DNA from: Hymenoscyphus infarciens
Lineage: Eukaryota; Ascomycota; Leotiomycetes; Helotiales; Helotiaceae
DNA: 11,419 nucleotides
NCBI GenBank assembly: GCA_001414345.1
Contig: LLCB01000716.1
Location: forward strand, 1-11,419
Direction: 5' to 3'
The translations under genes and the position numbers were made by a program. Shown one piece after another: positions 1-8,296 of this stretch. Positions within the stretch are counted from its first letter, which is position 1. Each line of letters opens with the position of its first letter. The notes below the pieces were generated by a model. It saw only the letters and a program-made list of their open reading frames with translations. It was not told where the DNA came from and did not search any database.

Positions 1-32
1 GAGGAGGCAAGGGGGCGAGGAGGCAAGGGGGC
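1..32. repeat. 16-bp tandem repeat, two copies
   Basis: Two identical copies of gaggaggcaagggggc stand head to tail at the window's left edge, and a third copy appears to begin as gagc. A degenerate relative (gcgaggaggcgatagtaagggggcaatg-like) lies at about 203-229. The purine-rich minisatellite may extend left of the window. Confidence 0.8.
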
Positions 33-34
33 GA

Positions 35-97
35 GCAAACATTTCGGTGGAAAGTTTTTCCTAGCTTAGGTAAGGGGAGTTTAGCAAAAGTAGCAAA

Positions 98-133
<36 letters not shown>

Positions 134-457
134 CCCCTCTCTCTCTTCCTTATTTATCTAGAAATAATAGGAAGAATGCGATATAATAGTAAGGAGACAG
201 TAGCGAGGAGGCGATAGTAAGGGGGCAATGTCACTACTATACACGTGATATATGTTTTATTATCCCTTCCTCTCTAATTAGCTAGTTACAATAGTTAAGA
301 CTATCTAACCTAAATTTAGAGAGAGTGGAAGGTAGGAGACGGAATTTAAATTAGAAATTATTCTCTTTTATACTTATAGAAAGTAACAATTTACGATTTG
401 CGATTTCCTATTTACGATTTAGTTAATCCGACTTTTTGGTGCATTCAGGATGCCGTA
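35..457. repeat. Dispersed repeat unit, copy A
   Basis: This stretch is a diverged direct repeat of 806-1198. Shared blocks occur in the same order: an AAAGTTTTTCCTAGC block followed by TAGGTA and GGGAGTTTAG, a CT-rich tract, an AATAATAGTAAG block, CTCTAATTAGCTAG, TTTAAATTAGAAA, and finally the 65-bp sequence that forms the left terminal inverted repeat of the element at 394-609. Copy A carries a long CT microsatellite where copy B has only a short CT tract. It has no coding capacity and is probably a non-autonomous transposon remnant. Confidence 0.65.
103..147. repeat. CT microsatellite
   Basis: About 14 CT units are followed by a run of C and a second short CT run. The homologous place in repeat copy B (about 872-882) has only a few CT units, so the array expanded after the copies separated. 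Confidence 0.9.
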
Positions 458-609
458 AGTATTGGAGTTGGTCTTTCTTTTCTGTTTCTGTGAAAAAGAT
501 TTAAAACGCGGAACAGAAGGGTAAATAACCGACTTAGTTGCTAGGTACGGCATCCTGTATATACCAAAAGTCGGAAACGACTAAATCGTAAATCGGAAAT
601 CGTAAATCG
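394..609. mobile_element. MITE-like element with 65-bp terminal inverted repeats
   Basis: The arm 393-457 and the reverse complement of 546-610 match at most positions. Both run from acgattt, through a core like cgacttttggt, to aggatgccgta. Each end is built of short repeats of the type ttacgattt/ttgcgattt. The dinucleotide TA flanks both ends (392-393 and 610-611), which would fit a TA target duplication as made by Tc1/mariner-type elements; TA is too short to be proof. The 88-bp centre encodes nothing, so the element would need a transposase supplied elsewhere. It could equally be the hairpin end of a larger repeat, because the left arm also ends repeat copy B. Confidence 0.65.
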
Positions 610-1067
610 TATATTATAAGTCGTAAAAGTTAGTATCTATAGCTAGAGTAGAACTTATTAAGTATTATTTAGATAAGATAAATTGTAATCCCTAAGGTAG
701 GTGAAGATTATAATACTTACTTATACTCTCGCTCCTCTTTCTCTTCTTTTATATATTAGGTATATGTAAGCGAGTGTGGAAGAGGGGTGTAGGAAGGGGG
801 AGGAAGTAAACTTTTTAGGGGAAAGTTTTTCCTAGCGTAGGTAGAGGGAGTTTAGAAAGGTAGTAAACATATTCCTCTCTCCTATCTATTTAATAATAAT
901 AGAAAACGAAATAATAGTAAGTAAAATAGTAATATTATCTTAAATTAATCCTTCTAGAAAAAGCTAGCTACGTAATGCCTACTATCCTCTAATTAGCTAG
1001 CTAAAGAGTGTAAAAAACTTAATATAGAGTACTCTATATATTTACAATATTAAAAGTATATACAAAG

Positions 1068-1070
<3 letters not shown>

Positions 1071-1100
<30 letters not shown>
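1071..1100. repeat. AG microsatellite, 15 units
   Basis: An uninterrupted run of 15 AG units lies just before the tttaaattag block of repeat copy B. At the matching place copy A has only a short gagagag tract (about 318-325). Confidence 0.95.
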
Positions 1101-1103
<3 letters not shown>

Positions 1104-1142
1104 AAATTAGAAAATGTTCTAATTTCTATATATAAGAGTGAT

Positions 1143-1198
1143 AATTTGCGATTTGCGATTAAGTCGTTTCCGACTTTTGGTACATACGGGATGCCGTA
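1143..1198. mobile_element. Solo inverted-repeat arm of the MITE-like element
   Basis: This stretch resembles the arms of the 394-609 element, sharing tttgcgattt, agtcgtttccgacttttggt and gggatgccgta, with one short deletion. No second arm in opposite orientation is seen downstream, so this is a half element or a truncated copy. Confidence 0.6.
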
Positions 1199-1704
1199 CT
1201 AGGCTAGGGTTTTATTGCAAGTAACCAGTAGATAAATAAATGAGGTATGACAAAATGGAGGTTTTTAGAAGGGAGGGATTGGTATTTTCTCTAAGAAGGG
1301 ATGAAATGCTCCATACTTGAAAAGCTCTAAAAAGACTCAATAGACTCCAAATCGACAAAATATAAAGTCAGAACCCATAGCCATGGAACCGTTAGAGGAT
1401 GTAGAAACAAATGACAGAAAAGTTATTCGAGTCGTGGTTCAGCACTTTATCCGCATAGTAAGTTCGCGTCGAAAGTTGAATTAATGGGCGCTTGAAGGTG
1501 TTATCAAGAGGCTATTTGTTGTCGGAATGAGTAGGGTAATTGGGAAATGACGCGAAAATAATCAACGGTGTTGCTCTCGAATTATAAGTTGTTGTCGAAT
1601 TGTACCTGGACTTTCGTGGGACCTCCCTAGATCCTGAGGATAGGTTTGAATGAGAAGAAATTGGTGTCTAAAAATGAGATTGGTTGAGGTTGGTTTACTT
1701 TGGT

Positions 1705-1887
1705 TTACTTTGGGTAGCTTGAAAGTAGTCCTCCAGGTGCATCAAACTTCATTGCCCTGGCTTTGGCGATGATCATGTTTCTGACGCTTTGGAGACCGTA
1801 GACGCCACTTTCACCGAAACAGTACAATGGCGGGGTTTCTTCTTGCCAAGTATTTCGAAATTGGGAGGAAAAATTAGTCAGTATTTG
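1705..1887 (-). pseudogene. Coding-like terminal exon or gene fragment, unidentified
   Basis: A minus-strand frame is open from just after a TAA at 1888-1890 to a TAA stop at 1705-1707. The last 50 or so residues have a protein-like composition (segments WQEETPPLYCFGESG, VYGLQSVRNM and FDAPGGLLSSYPK) and better base composition than the surroundings. There is no ATG ahead of it in frame. Just upstream on the minus strand are CTAAC and CTGAC, which could be branch points, and a CAAG that could act as acceptor at about 1843, so it could be the 3' exon of a spliced gene. I found no convincing upstream exon; a nearby ATG at 1917-1919 is in another frame and stops after 13 codons. I do not recognise the family. 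Confidence 0.3.
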
Positions 1888-4129
1888 TTAGTGTTAGAGT
1901 AAATGGGTTGAGAGGTCATAGAAAGAAGTCGTAGCTGAATCTCTGAATTGATAGCTAAATATTCTGTGTTTGTTGGAAGGAGAGGGATCAGATATATGAA
2001 CCGTTCGATTATAGAAACCACGTACTTGAAGGGAGTTTACCTCCTCTCATCCTCTTATACTACTATAGCGAGAAGTATGAGAGATGGTCGAGATTGATGA
2101 CTCTCCTTCAACCTGGATACACAATAGTATGCTTAGTAAAATAACCAGAGGACCGTAGAAATATTGAAGATGACTATTATAACAAGTACTTCATGGAAAT
2201 ACAACAAATAGCCTGGGTGTTTAATGGGAAAGAGAGTTTTGACGTGAAAGGAAATTAGGCTTTTCTACAAAAAGCAATGTGTTCAGAAATACCACTTGTG
2301 CAGTCACGCTTGATATTAATAAACACTTTATTGAAAGCACCCCTTACCCTACATAAAGTGGTATTAGAACGGAATGAACGATTTCAGCATATCATTTTAT
2401 TTCAAGATAAATGTAACTTGTTAGGATAGAGAGTGATCTTGACAAGGGATTGGAAAAGCCTTTAGAACTCTTAGGAGAGTGTATACGCGAAGCTACTTCT
2501 CAGGATATAGAAGTAGCGATTAAAAATGAATAGTGAGAGCCTAAGAGAAGAGTGATAAGGAAAGTTGAAGAAATTTCTAATTTTACAACTAGTTTAACAA
2601 AAAGATTTCCCGCCACGGGTCTTTTGGTGTCGACTTGTGAGTTGCTGTTGAAAACATCTACTCCTCTCGCTTAAGAAAAGGGGTTTGCGTCTTGAAAATT
2701 GCGTCTACTGTGTTTCTTTTCTCTTCTCTAACCATTTGCTAATCTACTCTACCATTACATGGTGTTTTTTATTATTTCTGAGATGCAATACCAATTCTCA
2801 GAGCTGTTTGCACTTTGGGTAAACTTCTGCTGATTTGGCCGGATGAGAAGGGCTTTGTATATAAGCTTTGTATATATATGAAGGGCAGGCAGGAGACTTG
2901 GAGAGGGAGTAGTGTTTGACTCTGAGTCGATGTTGTTAGGGGATTGAAAAAAAGAACACTGAGATTAAGATCGTGGTTGATGAGTTTCCGGGAGATTTAG
3001 ACAGTTAGACAGTTCCCACGCCGGGGGGAAGGTGAGAAGGGGGAAGTAGAGTACCGGAAGTTTCGGGGAGTTAGGAATTCTTTTTTTTCTTCTTTTAGGA
3101 TAGGAATTATTAGTTATTATATAAAGAGGAGTAATATAAAAATAGGTAAATCTAGGTCTCGCCTTCGGTCTATAAATATTATAATAATGAAATCCGAGGT
3201 TTAAGAAACTACGGATTTCGAACACATCCAGTTCGCGTAGAAACAAGCTCGGCTTAGATTCCGAAGCTTCTGGTATCTTCCTGTTCTTAACGAAAGGGGG
3301 TTTTGAAGGAGAGGGAACTTTTAAGATAGTGAAAATATTTTAATAGGAGTTTGAAGGGGTAAGATAATGAGAAGTTGTATCTTAGAACCGAGCAGGGAAG
3401 TGGAGATGTCTTGTGACATTTCCCCTAGCCCTTAGCTAAAAAAAGCAAAGCAATTTTATCGTCTAGACGACTACCAAAGCCCACCTCACCTTCTTTCACT
3501 TTGCTCATTCTTTATTATGTAGCAAGGCCAAATAAAGAACACCTTTTTGCCATGATCCACAACCCTTAGGATGTAAAACCGGTATGTGAAGATAATCTTA
3601 CACATAAGTACAGAATAGAGTGGATTCCCAGTCCGTCTTTACAATAAGGTGACTTTTCGTTAGTCTGTCGAAGTTACACGTTTTAAGTTAATTAGCACCA
3701 AGGATCAGCACTCCCAGAAATCATGAAAAAGAGCGTGGTACCAGATCTAAAACACATGTAAATTATTTATACCTTAGAACACATGGAAGGAAAACTATTT
3801 CCCAAAAGGACCTCTAAAAGTAACAAAAAAAAAACCAAGAGAAGAAGGGCACTTAGGAGGGGAGGCGGAGAAGATTCCACCAGCTAAGCTGAATCATGAT
3901 AGACAAGGGGGAAAATTCAAGCTTAGGATGTGGCATAGCGAGATTGTGATGAGCTAGAAATTCTCCTTGTAAGTGTGAGCCTAGACAAGTGGTTGAAGTT
4001 ACAAAACTAACTACTACAGTTCTACTAATCGCCAGCATTCCAGAAAGATAGAAGTTAGTCAGAAATAACAAATCCATCGCTACAAATAAGCTAGGACAAC
4101 TGAAGGTTCCCTTGGAAAGTTCCAGCGTT

Positions 4130-4537
4130 TCACGTTTTCTTTAAAAAAACGGAAAGCTCTTTTCTTCCCATAAGACTGAAACTTCTTAAAGCCCTTTTTC
4201 GTAGCTGCTGCCAAACACGGCTTTCCCAAGTTAGTAAACTTATTCACATACCATAAGTATTCCATATGGCAATCCTATGCTGTACTTGCAATTTATGAAA
4301 TCGACAGTGACTTGAATTTCGACAGCAATGTCTCTATACTCTTTTAGAATAAACTCTGATCCCTGGTTGAAACACGTAAAAAAGTTGACAATATTTGTAT
4401 ACTTTATATACGTTGTTAAGAATAGTATGTTTACCTTCTTGATCATAGGTGAGGAGCGGCTCGAGTTCGGAGGTCAGATTCTCTGCACTCAGAGTTGATT
4501 CAAAGCACCATTGAATAATATAAAGTTTATTATATCC
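4130..4537 (-). pseudogene. Possible spliced gene remnant, unidentified
   Basis: Three minus-strand pieces can be joined in phase. The first, about 4435-4537, contains LYIIQWCFESTLSAENLTSE and ends before a GTAAAC donor. The second is 4252-4355, with EFILKEYRDIAVEIQ and later SIGLPYGILM. The third is 4130-4207, running from QLRKRALRSF to a TGA. The intron between the second and third pieces would be 4208-4251 (44 bp): donor GTATGT, a perfect TTTACTAAC branch point and a GGCAG acceptor. The other intron would be 4356-4434. No ATG was found for the first piece and no family was recognised. It could be a decayed gene, an unusual short gene, or chance open frames; the intron signals are the main reason to list it. 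Confidence 0.25.
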
Positions 4538-4743
4538 TATAAGCTTAATAAGGAGTGGTCAAGTATTTTTCTGATTTTTACTCGTGTATACTAGGGCTTC
4601 GCTAGTAGTATTAGCAGCTAAACTAGATTAGATAGTCTTAGAGGACTACGAGGAGGAGGAGGATTAAGTTTATATGCTAAGTTCAGCAGGGACAACTTTG
4701 TTGTTAGAGGTTCGGCTAAAAAAAGTGGTGTTGATGATATTGA

Positions 4744-4957
4744 TGTCTCGTGAACATTGCACCAAGATTTGAAACTCACCCCAAAAGCTCCCTAAAAGAA
4801 ATGCTCCAAATCCCGCCTCAGTTCCCACCATACAACTAAGACCGTTCTAGAAGCCCAAAACAATCGTTTCACATTCATAAACGACACAGCCGCCAACGAG
4901 TGCCTCAAATATAATGTTGCGCTGATCGGAGAGAGAACGCCCCGTCTAGTCCAGTGA
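4744..4957 (+). pseudogene. Coding-like fragment with a frame break, unidentified
   Basis: On the plus strand one frame is open from 4744, after a TGA at 4741-4743, and reads SSLKEMLQIPPQFPPYN to a TAA at 4837-4839. The frame shifted by one base continues from 4835 with TKTVLEAQNN, FTFINDTAANECLKYN and ALIGERTPRLVQ to a TGA at 4955-4957. The two halves look like one protein separated by a single-base shift near 4834. An ATG exists at 4801, but nothing shows it is a true start. The family is not recognised. The open frame on the opposite strand (4792-4974) starts at TTG and seems to be a shadow. Confidence 0.3.
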
Positions 4958-5823
4958 TTGACAACGACAAACAAAATAGTTCGACGAAGGAATACTCGAC
5001 TCTACTGGGGAGGAAAACAGAGATGGGAGAGAGAGTAGACCAGTGAGGTTGGCATCTCAATGCAAGGTACTGAGGGGGAAAAGAGAACTAATAGAAGAGA
5101 AACGAGAATTGAGTCGAGGCTACTCAGGCAAAATTAGCATGGCCCAAACAAGTCCTCTAAGTGAGGGGAAGTGTATTGATATCAACTCAAACCCAAGTCA
5201 CAATTCACAAATCAAAGACCCAAGCAAATCAAGATCACTTCAGTCATCTTCCTATTTCGCATATGTACAGCGAAAAGATACTGATAATCAACCACCCTCC
5301 CCTCCACTCCCATACCCTCCCTCCCTCCCCCTTTTCTCCCAGTTAAGCCACACAAACACACAATCTTCAGCCAACCAGCCAGCTTTTCTACATGGGTAAC
5401 ATTTAGAAATCTCTCCGTCACAACAAAAACCTCATCAAGGACCAATATGATGATGGGTTAGAAAAAAAAAGAACATAAAAAAGGAAGACGCCAATATAAA
5501 TGCACTCCAAAAAATGCCCGCTTCAGCACACCCCCACAAATGCACGCAAGCCAGGCTGAAATGCGCCAAAAAAAGAAGGCTTGGTATAGTCGCAAAGCAC
5601 AAAGAATTGGAAGACGGAAAATGAACGAAAAAAGCAAGCAAGCAAAACAGGTAGATGGACTTGTACAGCCAGAGGTCCTCCCATAGACGCCGACATTAAT
5701 ATGTTGAGGTGTGTACCCCTTGAGGTGAGCAATCAAATTGAGCAGCATGAGTGAGCGAGGATATTATGGTGTTTGTTTCTGTAAGTGTGTGCAAGGGTGA
5801 TAGGTATTCCAGAAAAATCAAGA
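4958..5823. other. Gene-free region downstream of DBF4
   Basis: This region separates the AT-rich tract from DBF4 and includes the DBF4 3' untranslated region, whose extent I cannot place because no clear AATAAA lies on the minus strand here. It is rich in A/C on the plus strand with low-complexity stretches (CCCTCC at 5295-5331, runs of A near 5461 and 5568). Open frames here are low-complexity and most lack an ATG at their boundary, so I see no gene. Confidence 0.5.
5295..5331 (-). other. G-quadruplex-capable motif
   Basis: The minus strand carries at least six runs of three or more G. The four between 5315 and 5331 are separated by single A residues (GGGGGAGGGAGGGAGGG). One-base loops are the type expected to fold most stably. 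The motif lies about 500 bp past the DBF4 stop codon on the DBF4 coding strand. Confidence 0.6.
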
Positions 5824-8011
5824 CTAATAGTCATCTTGCTCTTCTTTCAATGGCCGGGCTAACTTTTTCAACAGATGATCGAGTTCTGCCCAGTTGTCGT
5901 CTTTTTCGGCGAACTTGCGGTGCTTACGGGATGCGATGTGCTGGAACAAGTTAGTATATAACATATGTAGCTATGGCAGATTCAACATACTTCATCAAAG
6001 TCATCGAATTTGTCCTGACAGTTCTCGCAATATCCTGGCTTTGGATCACGCTTGTCCAGTTTTCTCTGCTGCACAGCTTTGGCCTTTCGAGCAGCTTCGG
6101 TCTTTCTTGCATTCTCCTCATTCTCGGATGGGTTGATATCCTCTTCAATAAGATCCAACTTTTGCTTCCGTCTTGTTGCAAGACCTGCCAAGTCCTCTCT
6201 CACAGTCGCGCTCAAGTCAGTCATACGATGAGAGCTAGTCATTCCGTAGGACCCTGGACCACCACTGTTCTTCTCCAGAACCTTTCTTTGCAACCCATGA
6301 ACTTCTTTGCTCGTTCCAGCTTTGGCTCCAGGTTGGGCGGCAGTAGAGGAAATCATTTGAGAACGAATGGCGGAAGTGATATTAGAGGCTTGTAGCCCAG
6401 AAGCAACCGGTTCTCCAGCCAACAGACGTCCTGCTCCGGCACGGCTAACAAAAGCATTTCCACGAGAGACCTCCGAGTCGTTGCGTTGCTGCGAGTACGA
6501 TGGCTTGGATGGAGCAAATAAATTGGCTTGTTTGGAAGATACGGTGGCACTCTTGTTCTGGCCATTTCCGAGATCATTTAGGACCTGCTTGTTGTTATGA
6601 GTAGAGAGTGGCGGCTGCATCTTGGCAACCTGACCAGCAGATGCTGCTCTGGTAACTCTTGGTGCCATGGCCTTTTCCTTCTCCTTTTGTCGTTGGAGTC
6701 GAATCTGTTCCTTTTCTCTCTCCGCTTCCCGTCGACTTTCTGGTTCCTCGATGAATGGACACCTACCACCAGTAACACTACGAAATTGTGGCCATTCCCC
6801 ATTTTCCTTGTGTGCAACCTTGGAATACTCGCGAACCATAATCGGACGTTGTTTCTCATCGATGTCGTAGATGTATATGTAAGGGCCCTTGAAGATGCAT
6901 AACTCCTTTGTCGCAACTGTTGGATCTCGATCAGACGGGCCATTGATCTTTTCGTTACGGAGAACTTGTGCGAGATCTGCAGTTGCTCGAGGGGTGTTTG
7001 CAACTGGGTTGCTCCGCGTGTTGTGACCATGAGGTATTTGAAGGCCTGTTTCCGCATCAAACATTGTAGTCATAATTCGTTGCAGTTTTTCCAGCGCCCA
7101 TATCTTCATATGCAATTCCCTCGCCCGATGAAGAACGTCAGAGCTACGGTTTTGCTGCCTCCTAACCTCCGCATCATGCACATGAGCCCCTAACCGCCTG
7201 TTGAGTTGAGGATCCATGGAAAATTTTCCTTTCCCCGAGAAAGAGTCTGATTGCACATTTGTGGATTCGGATGATCTATCGAGTAAGGACGGATTAATTG
7301 TTTGAGGCTGACTGTTCTGCGAATTGGATTCAGTAGTAGTCGAAGATGGAACCGCTACCTCTACTGGGAGTTCGGGAGGAATGTTTCGAGTCGTGACGAC
7401 GTGAGTGACCGCGTTGGAAAAGAATTTCTCTTCTCGCTGGAACAACTGTTAGCAAGAGGGGCCCAAGTGTACGGCACGCGACGAGTACTTACTGCACCAA
7501 GAGCAATCACTTGCTTTGTGTATTTTGCACGATTTTCTTCCGGTATGCTCTCGAAGTAAAACACAAATGTCGGGAATATCTTCCGGTAATGTCTCTGCCA
7601 TTGTCTGATCGTGTCAAGCTCCTGTCCCTTTTCCCTAGACTCTGTATTCTGCGATTGTGGTTTCGTTCTCGTGGCAGCGCATTTGCGTTCGAATGCGGTC
7701 TTTTGTGTGACATTGCTTGGTTTTCGAAAGACTCGACCCTCTGCGGTATAATGGGTATTGGTATTATTGTGACGCGGTGGTGTTCTCAATGCCTGCCGGC
7801 TATCCAGCATCTGCTTCTTCGCGGGAGGTGGCTGGCCATAAGACTCTTCGCGTTGAATTGTGGCATAAGAGCGCTTCTGCTTGGATTGGGCCTCGGTGGG
7901 ACGAAAGGGCGAATTGACGGCATTGGTATTGTTGTGGAGAGGAACTCTCCTGGTCGACATGGTGGGTATCGTGTTTTGTGAAGGTGAGTGTGGTATTAAT
8001 ACTGCTGCCAT
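5824..8011 (-). CDS. DBF4: Dbf4/NimO-type regulatory subunit of the Cdc7 kinase
   Basis: Dbf4 binds and activates the nuclear Cdc7 kinase, which phosphorylates Mcm2-7 to fire replication origins. Exons are 7493-8011, 5991-7436 and 5824-5940. Intron 1 (56 bp) has GTAAGT and GCTAAC; intron 2 (50 bp) has GTATGT and TACTAAC. The product is 693 residues, usual for fungal Dbf4. All three family motifs are visible: motif N (BRCT-like, about 135-193, including FPTFVFYFES and THVVTTRNIPPE, interrupted by intron 1), motif M (about 352-405, with RPIMVREYSK and FRSVTGGRCPFIEEP), and the C-terminal CCHH zinc finger C643, C646, H656, H662, which is split by intron 2. A basic, glutamate-rich stretch follows motif M. 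RVPLHNNTN at 22-30 fits a destruction box. The ATG at 7960, 17 codons inside, has a much better context (CCACCATGT) and is a real alternative start (676 residues). It is divergent from ICP55. Confidence 0.95.
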
Positions 8012-8079
8012 AAGAGAGTATTGTCCAGACACTCTCGCAGCAAAAATGCCGGAGGAAGGAGTGTGGTGGAGTGGGGTGC

Positions 8080-8085
8080 ACGCGA
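8080..8085 (+). promoter_or_regulatory. Possible MCB-like site upstream of DBF4
   Basis: ACGCGA resembles the ACGCGT box bound by the MBF/Swi6-type G1/S factor, about 70 bp before the first DBF4 ATG. DBF4 is a G1/S-regulated gene in yeasts, so the position is sensible, but a single 6-base match is weak and the last base departs from the palindrome. Confidence 0.2.
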
Positions 8086-8260
8086 CTCTACACGTCCAAC
8101 CAGCCAGCAGCAGACCTTCGTCTATAAAGGCATTTGGAAAAGATGATTGAAGAAGCTGGGTTGGTCAATCGTGCGGTCGATTCGCAAGTGAGAGAAAGGC
8201 AAGGAGCGTGTGGTGGAATAATACTGGCTGGGAGGTGGTGAGTATTTGGTCGACGAGGAT

Positions 8261-8296
8261 GGGTTTTGGTGGGTGTGGAGGGTGGAGGGTGGAGGG
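8261..8296 (+). other. G-quadruplex-capable repeat in the DBF4-ICP55 promoter region
   Basis: Five GGG runs fall at 8261, 8271, 8280, 8287 and 8294. The last three are spaced by identical TGGA loops, forming a short GGAGGGT minisatellite. It lies on the plus strand, which is the template strand for DBF4 if DBF4 is transcribed through here, about 250 bp before the DBF4 start. Confidence 0.55.

Larger units (their letters stand above)
806..1198. repeat. Dispersed repeat unit, copy B
   Basis: This is the second copy of the unit at 35-457, in the same orientation. The shared blocks listed for copy A recur here in order. Homology ends at the ccgta that closes the inverted-repeat arm; downstream sequence (from about 1199) is unrelated to that following copy A. 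Spacing between blocks differs by insertions and deletions, so the copies are old. Confidence 0.6.
1201..4743. other. AT-rich gene-poor tract
   Basis: About 3.5 kb without a complete gene. Reading frames are short and mostly lack ATG starts, and composition is clearly more AT-rich than the gene block to the right. I saw no tRNA with an acceptable B box, no rRNA, no CRISPR-like array and no recognisable transposon protein. Small local repeats exist, for example a tandem tggtttactt at 1691-1710. The coding-like pieces at 1705-1887 and 4130-4537 are listed separately. It may be an old transposon-rich compartment decayed by mutation, but that is inference. Confidence 0.6.

Noticed and set aside
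1997..2020. gttcgatta, considered as a tRNA B box
   Set aside because: No A box or cloverleaf stems can be formed around it.
2277..2671. Plus-strand open pieces: 50 codons at 2277-2429, then another frame from 2417 with adjacent TAG and TGA at 2531-2536 and open again to 2671
   Set aside because: The translations look partly protein-like, and the adjacent stops could be decay by C-to-T mutation, but pieces of this length are expected by chance in several kb of six-frame sequence and no family was recognised.
3393..3427. Short imperfect hairpin atgtc-ttg-tgacat
   Set aside because: The stem is only about five base pairs and there is no neighbouring gene end or other context.
3853..4077. Minus-strand frame of 74 codons with an ATG
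   Set aside because: No recognisable motif and it lies in AT-rich DNA. It could be a continuation of the 4130-4537 remnant, but I could not join it with convincing splice sites.
4792..4974. Minus-strand frame of 60 codons
   Set aside because: It begins at TTG, and the opposite strand gives a more protein-like reading of the same DNA.
5043..5399. Plus-strand frame of 118 codons
   Set aside because: It starts at GTG; the first ATG is at 5140. The product is Ser/Pro/Gln-rich low complexity over the CCCTCC tract, with no domain.
5458..5748. Overlapping minus-strand frames rich in Phe, Cys and Leu
   Set aside because: They arise from the A/C-rich plus strand downstream of DBF4 and show only low-complexity hydrophobic composition with no motif.
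8030..8032. Upstream start of DBF4 seven codons before 8011
   Set aside because: The codon is GTG, not a normal start for a nuclear fungal gene.
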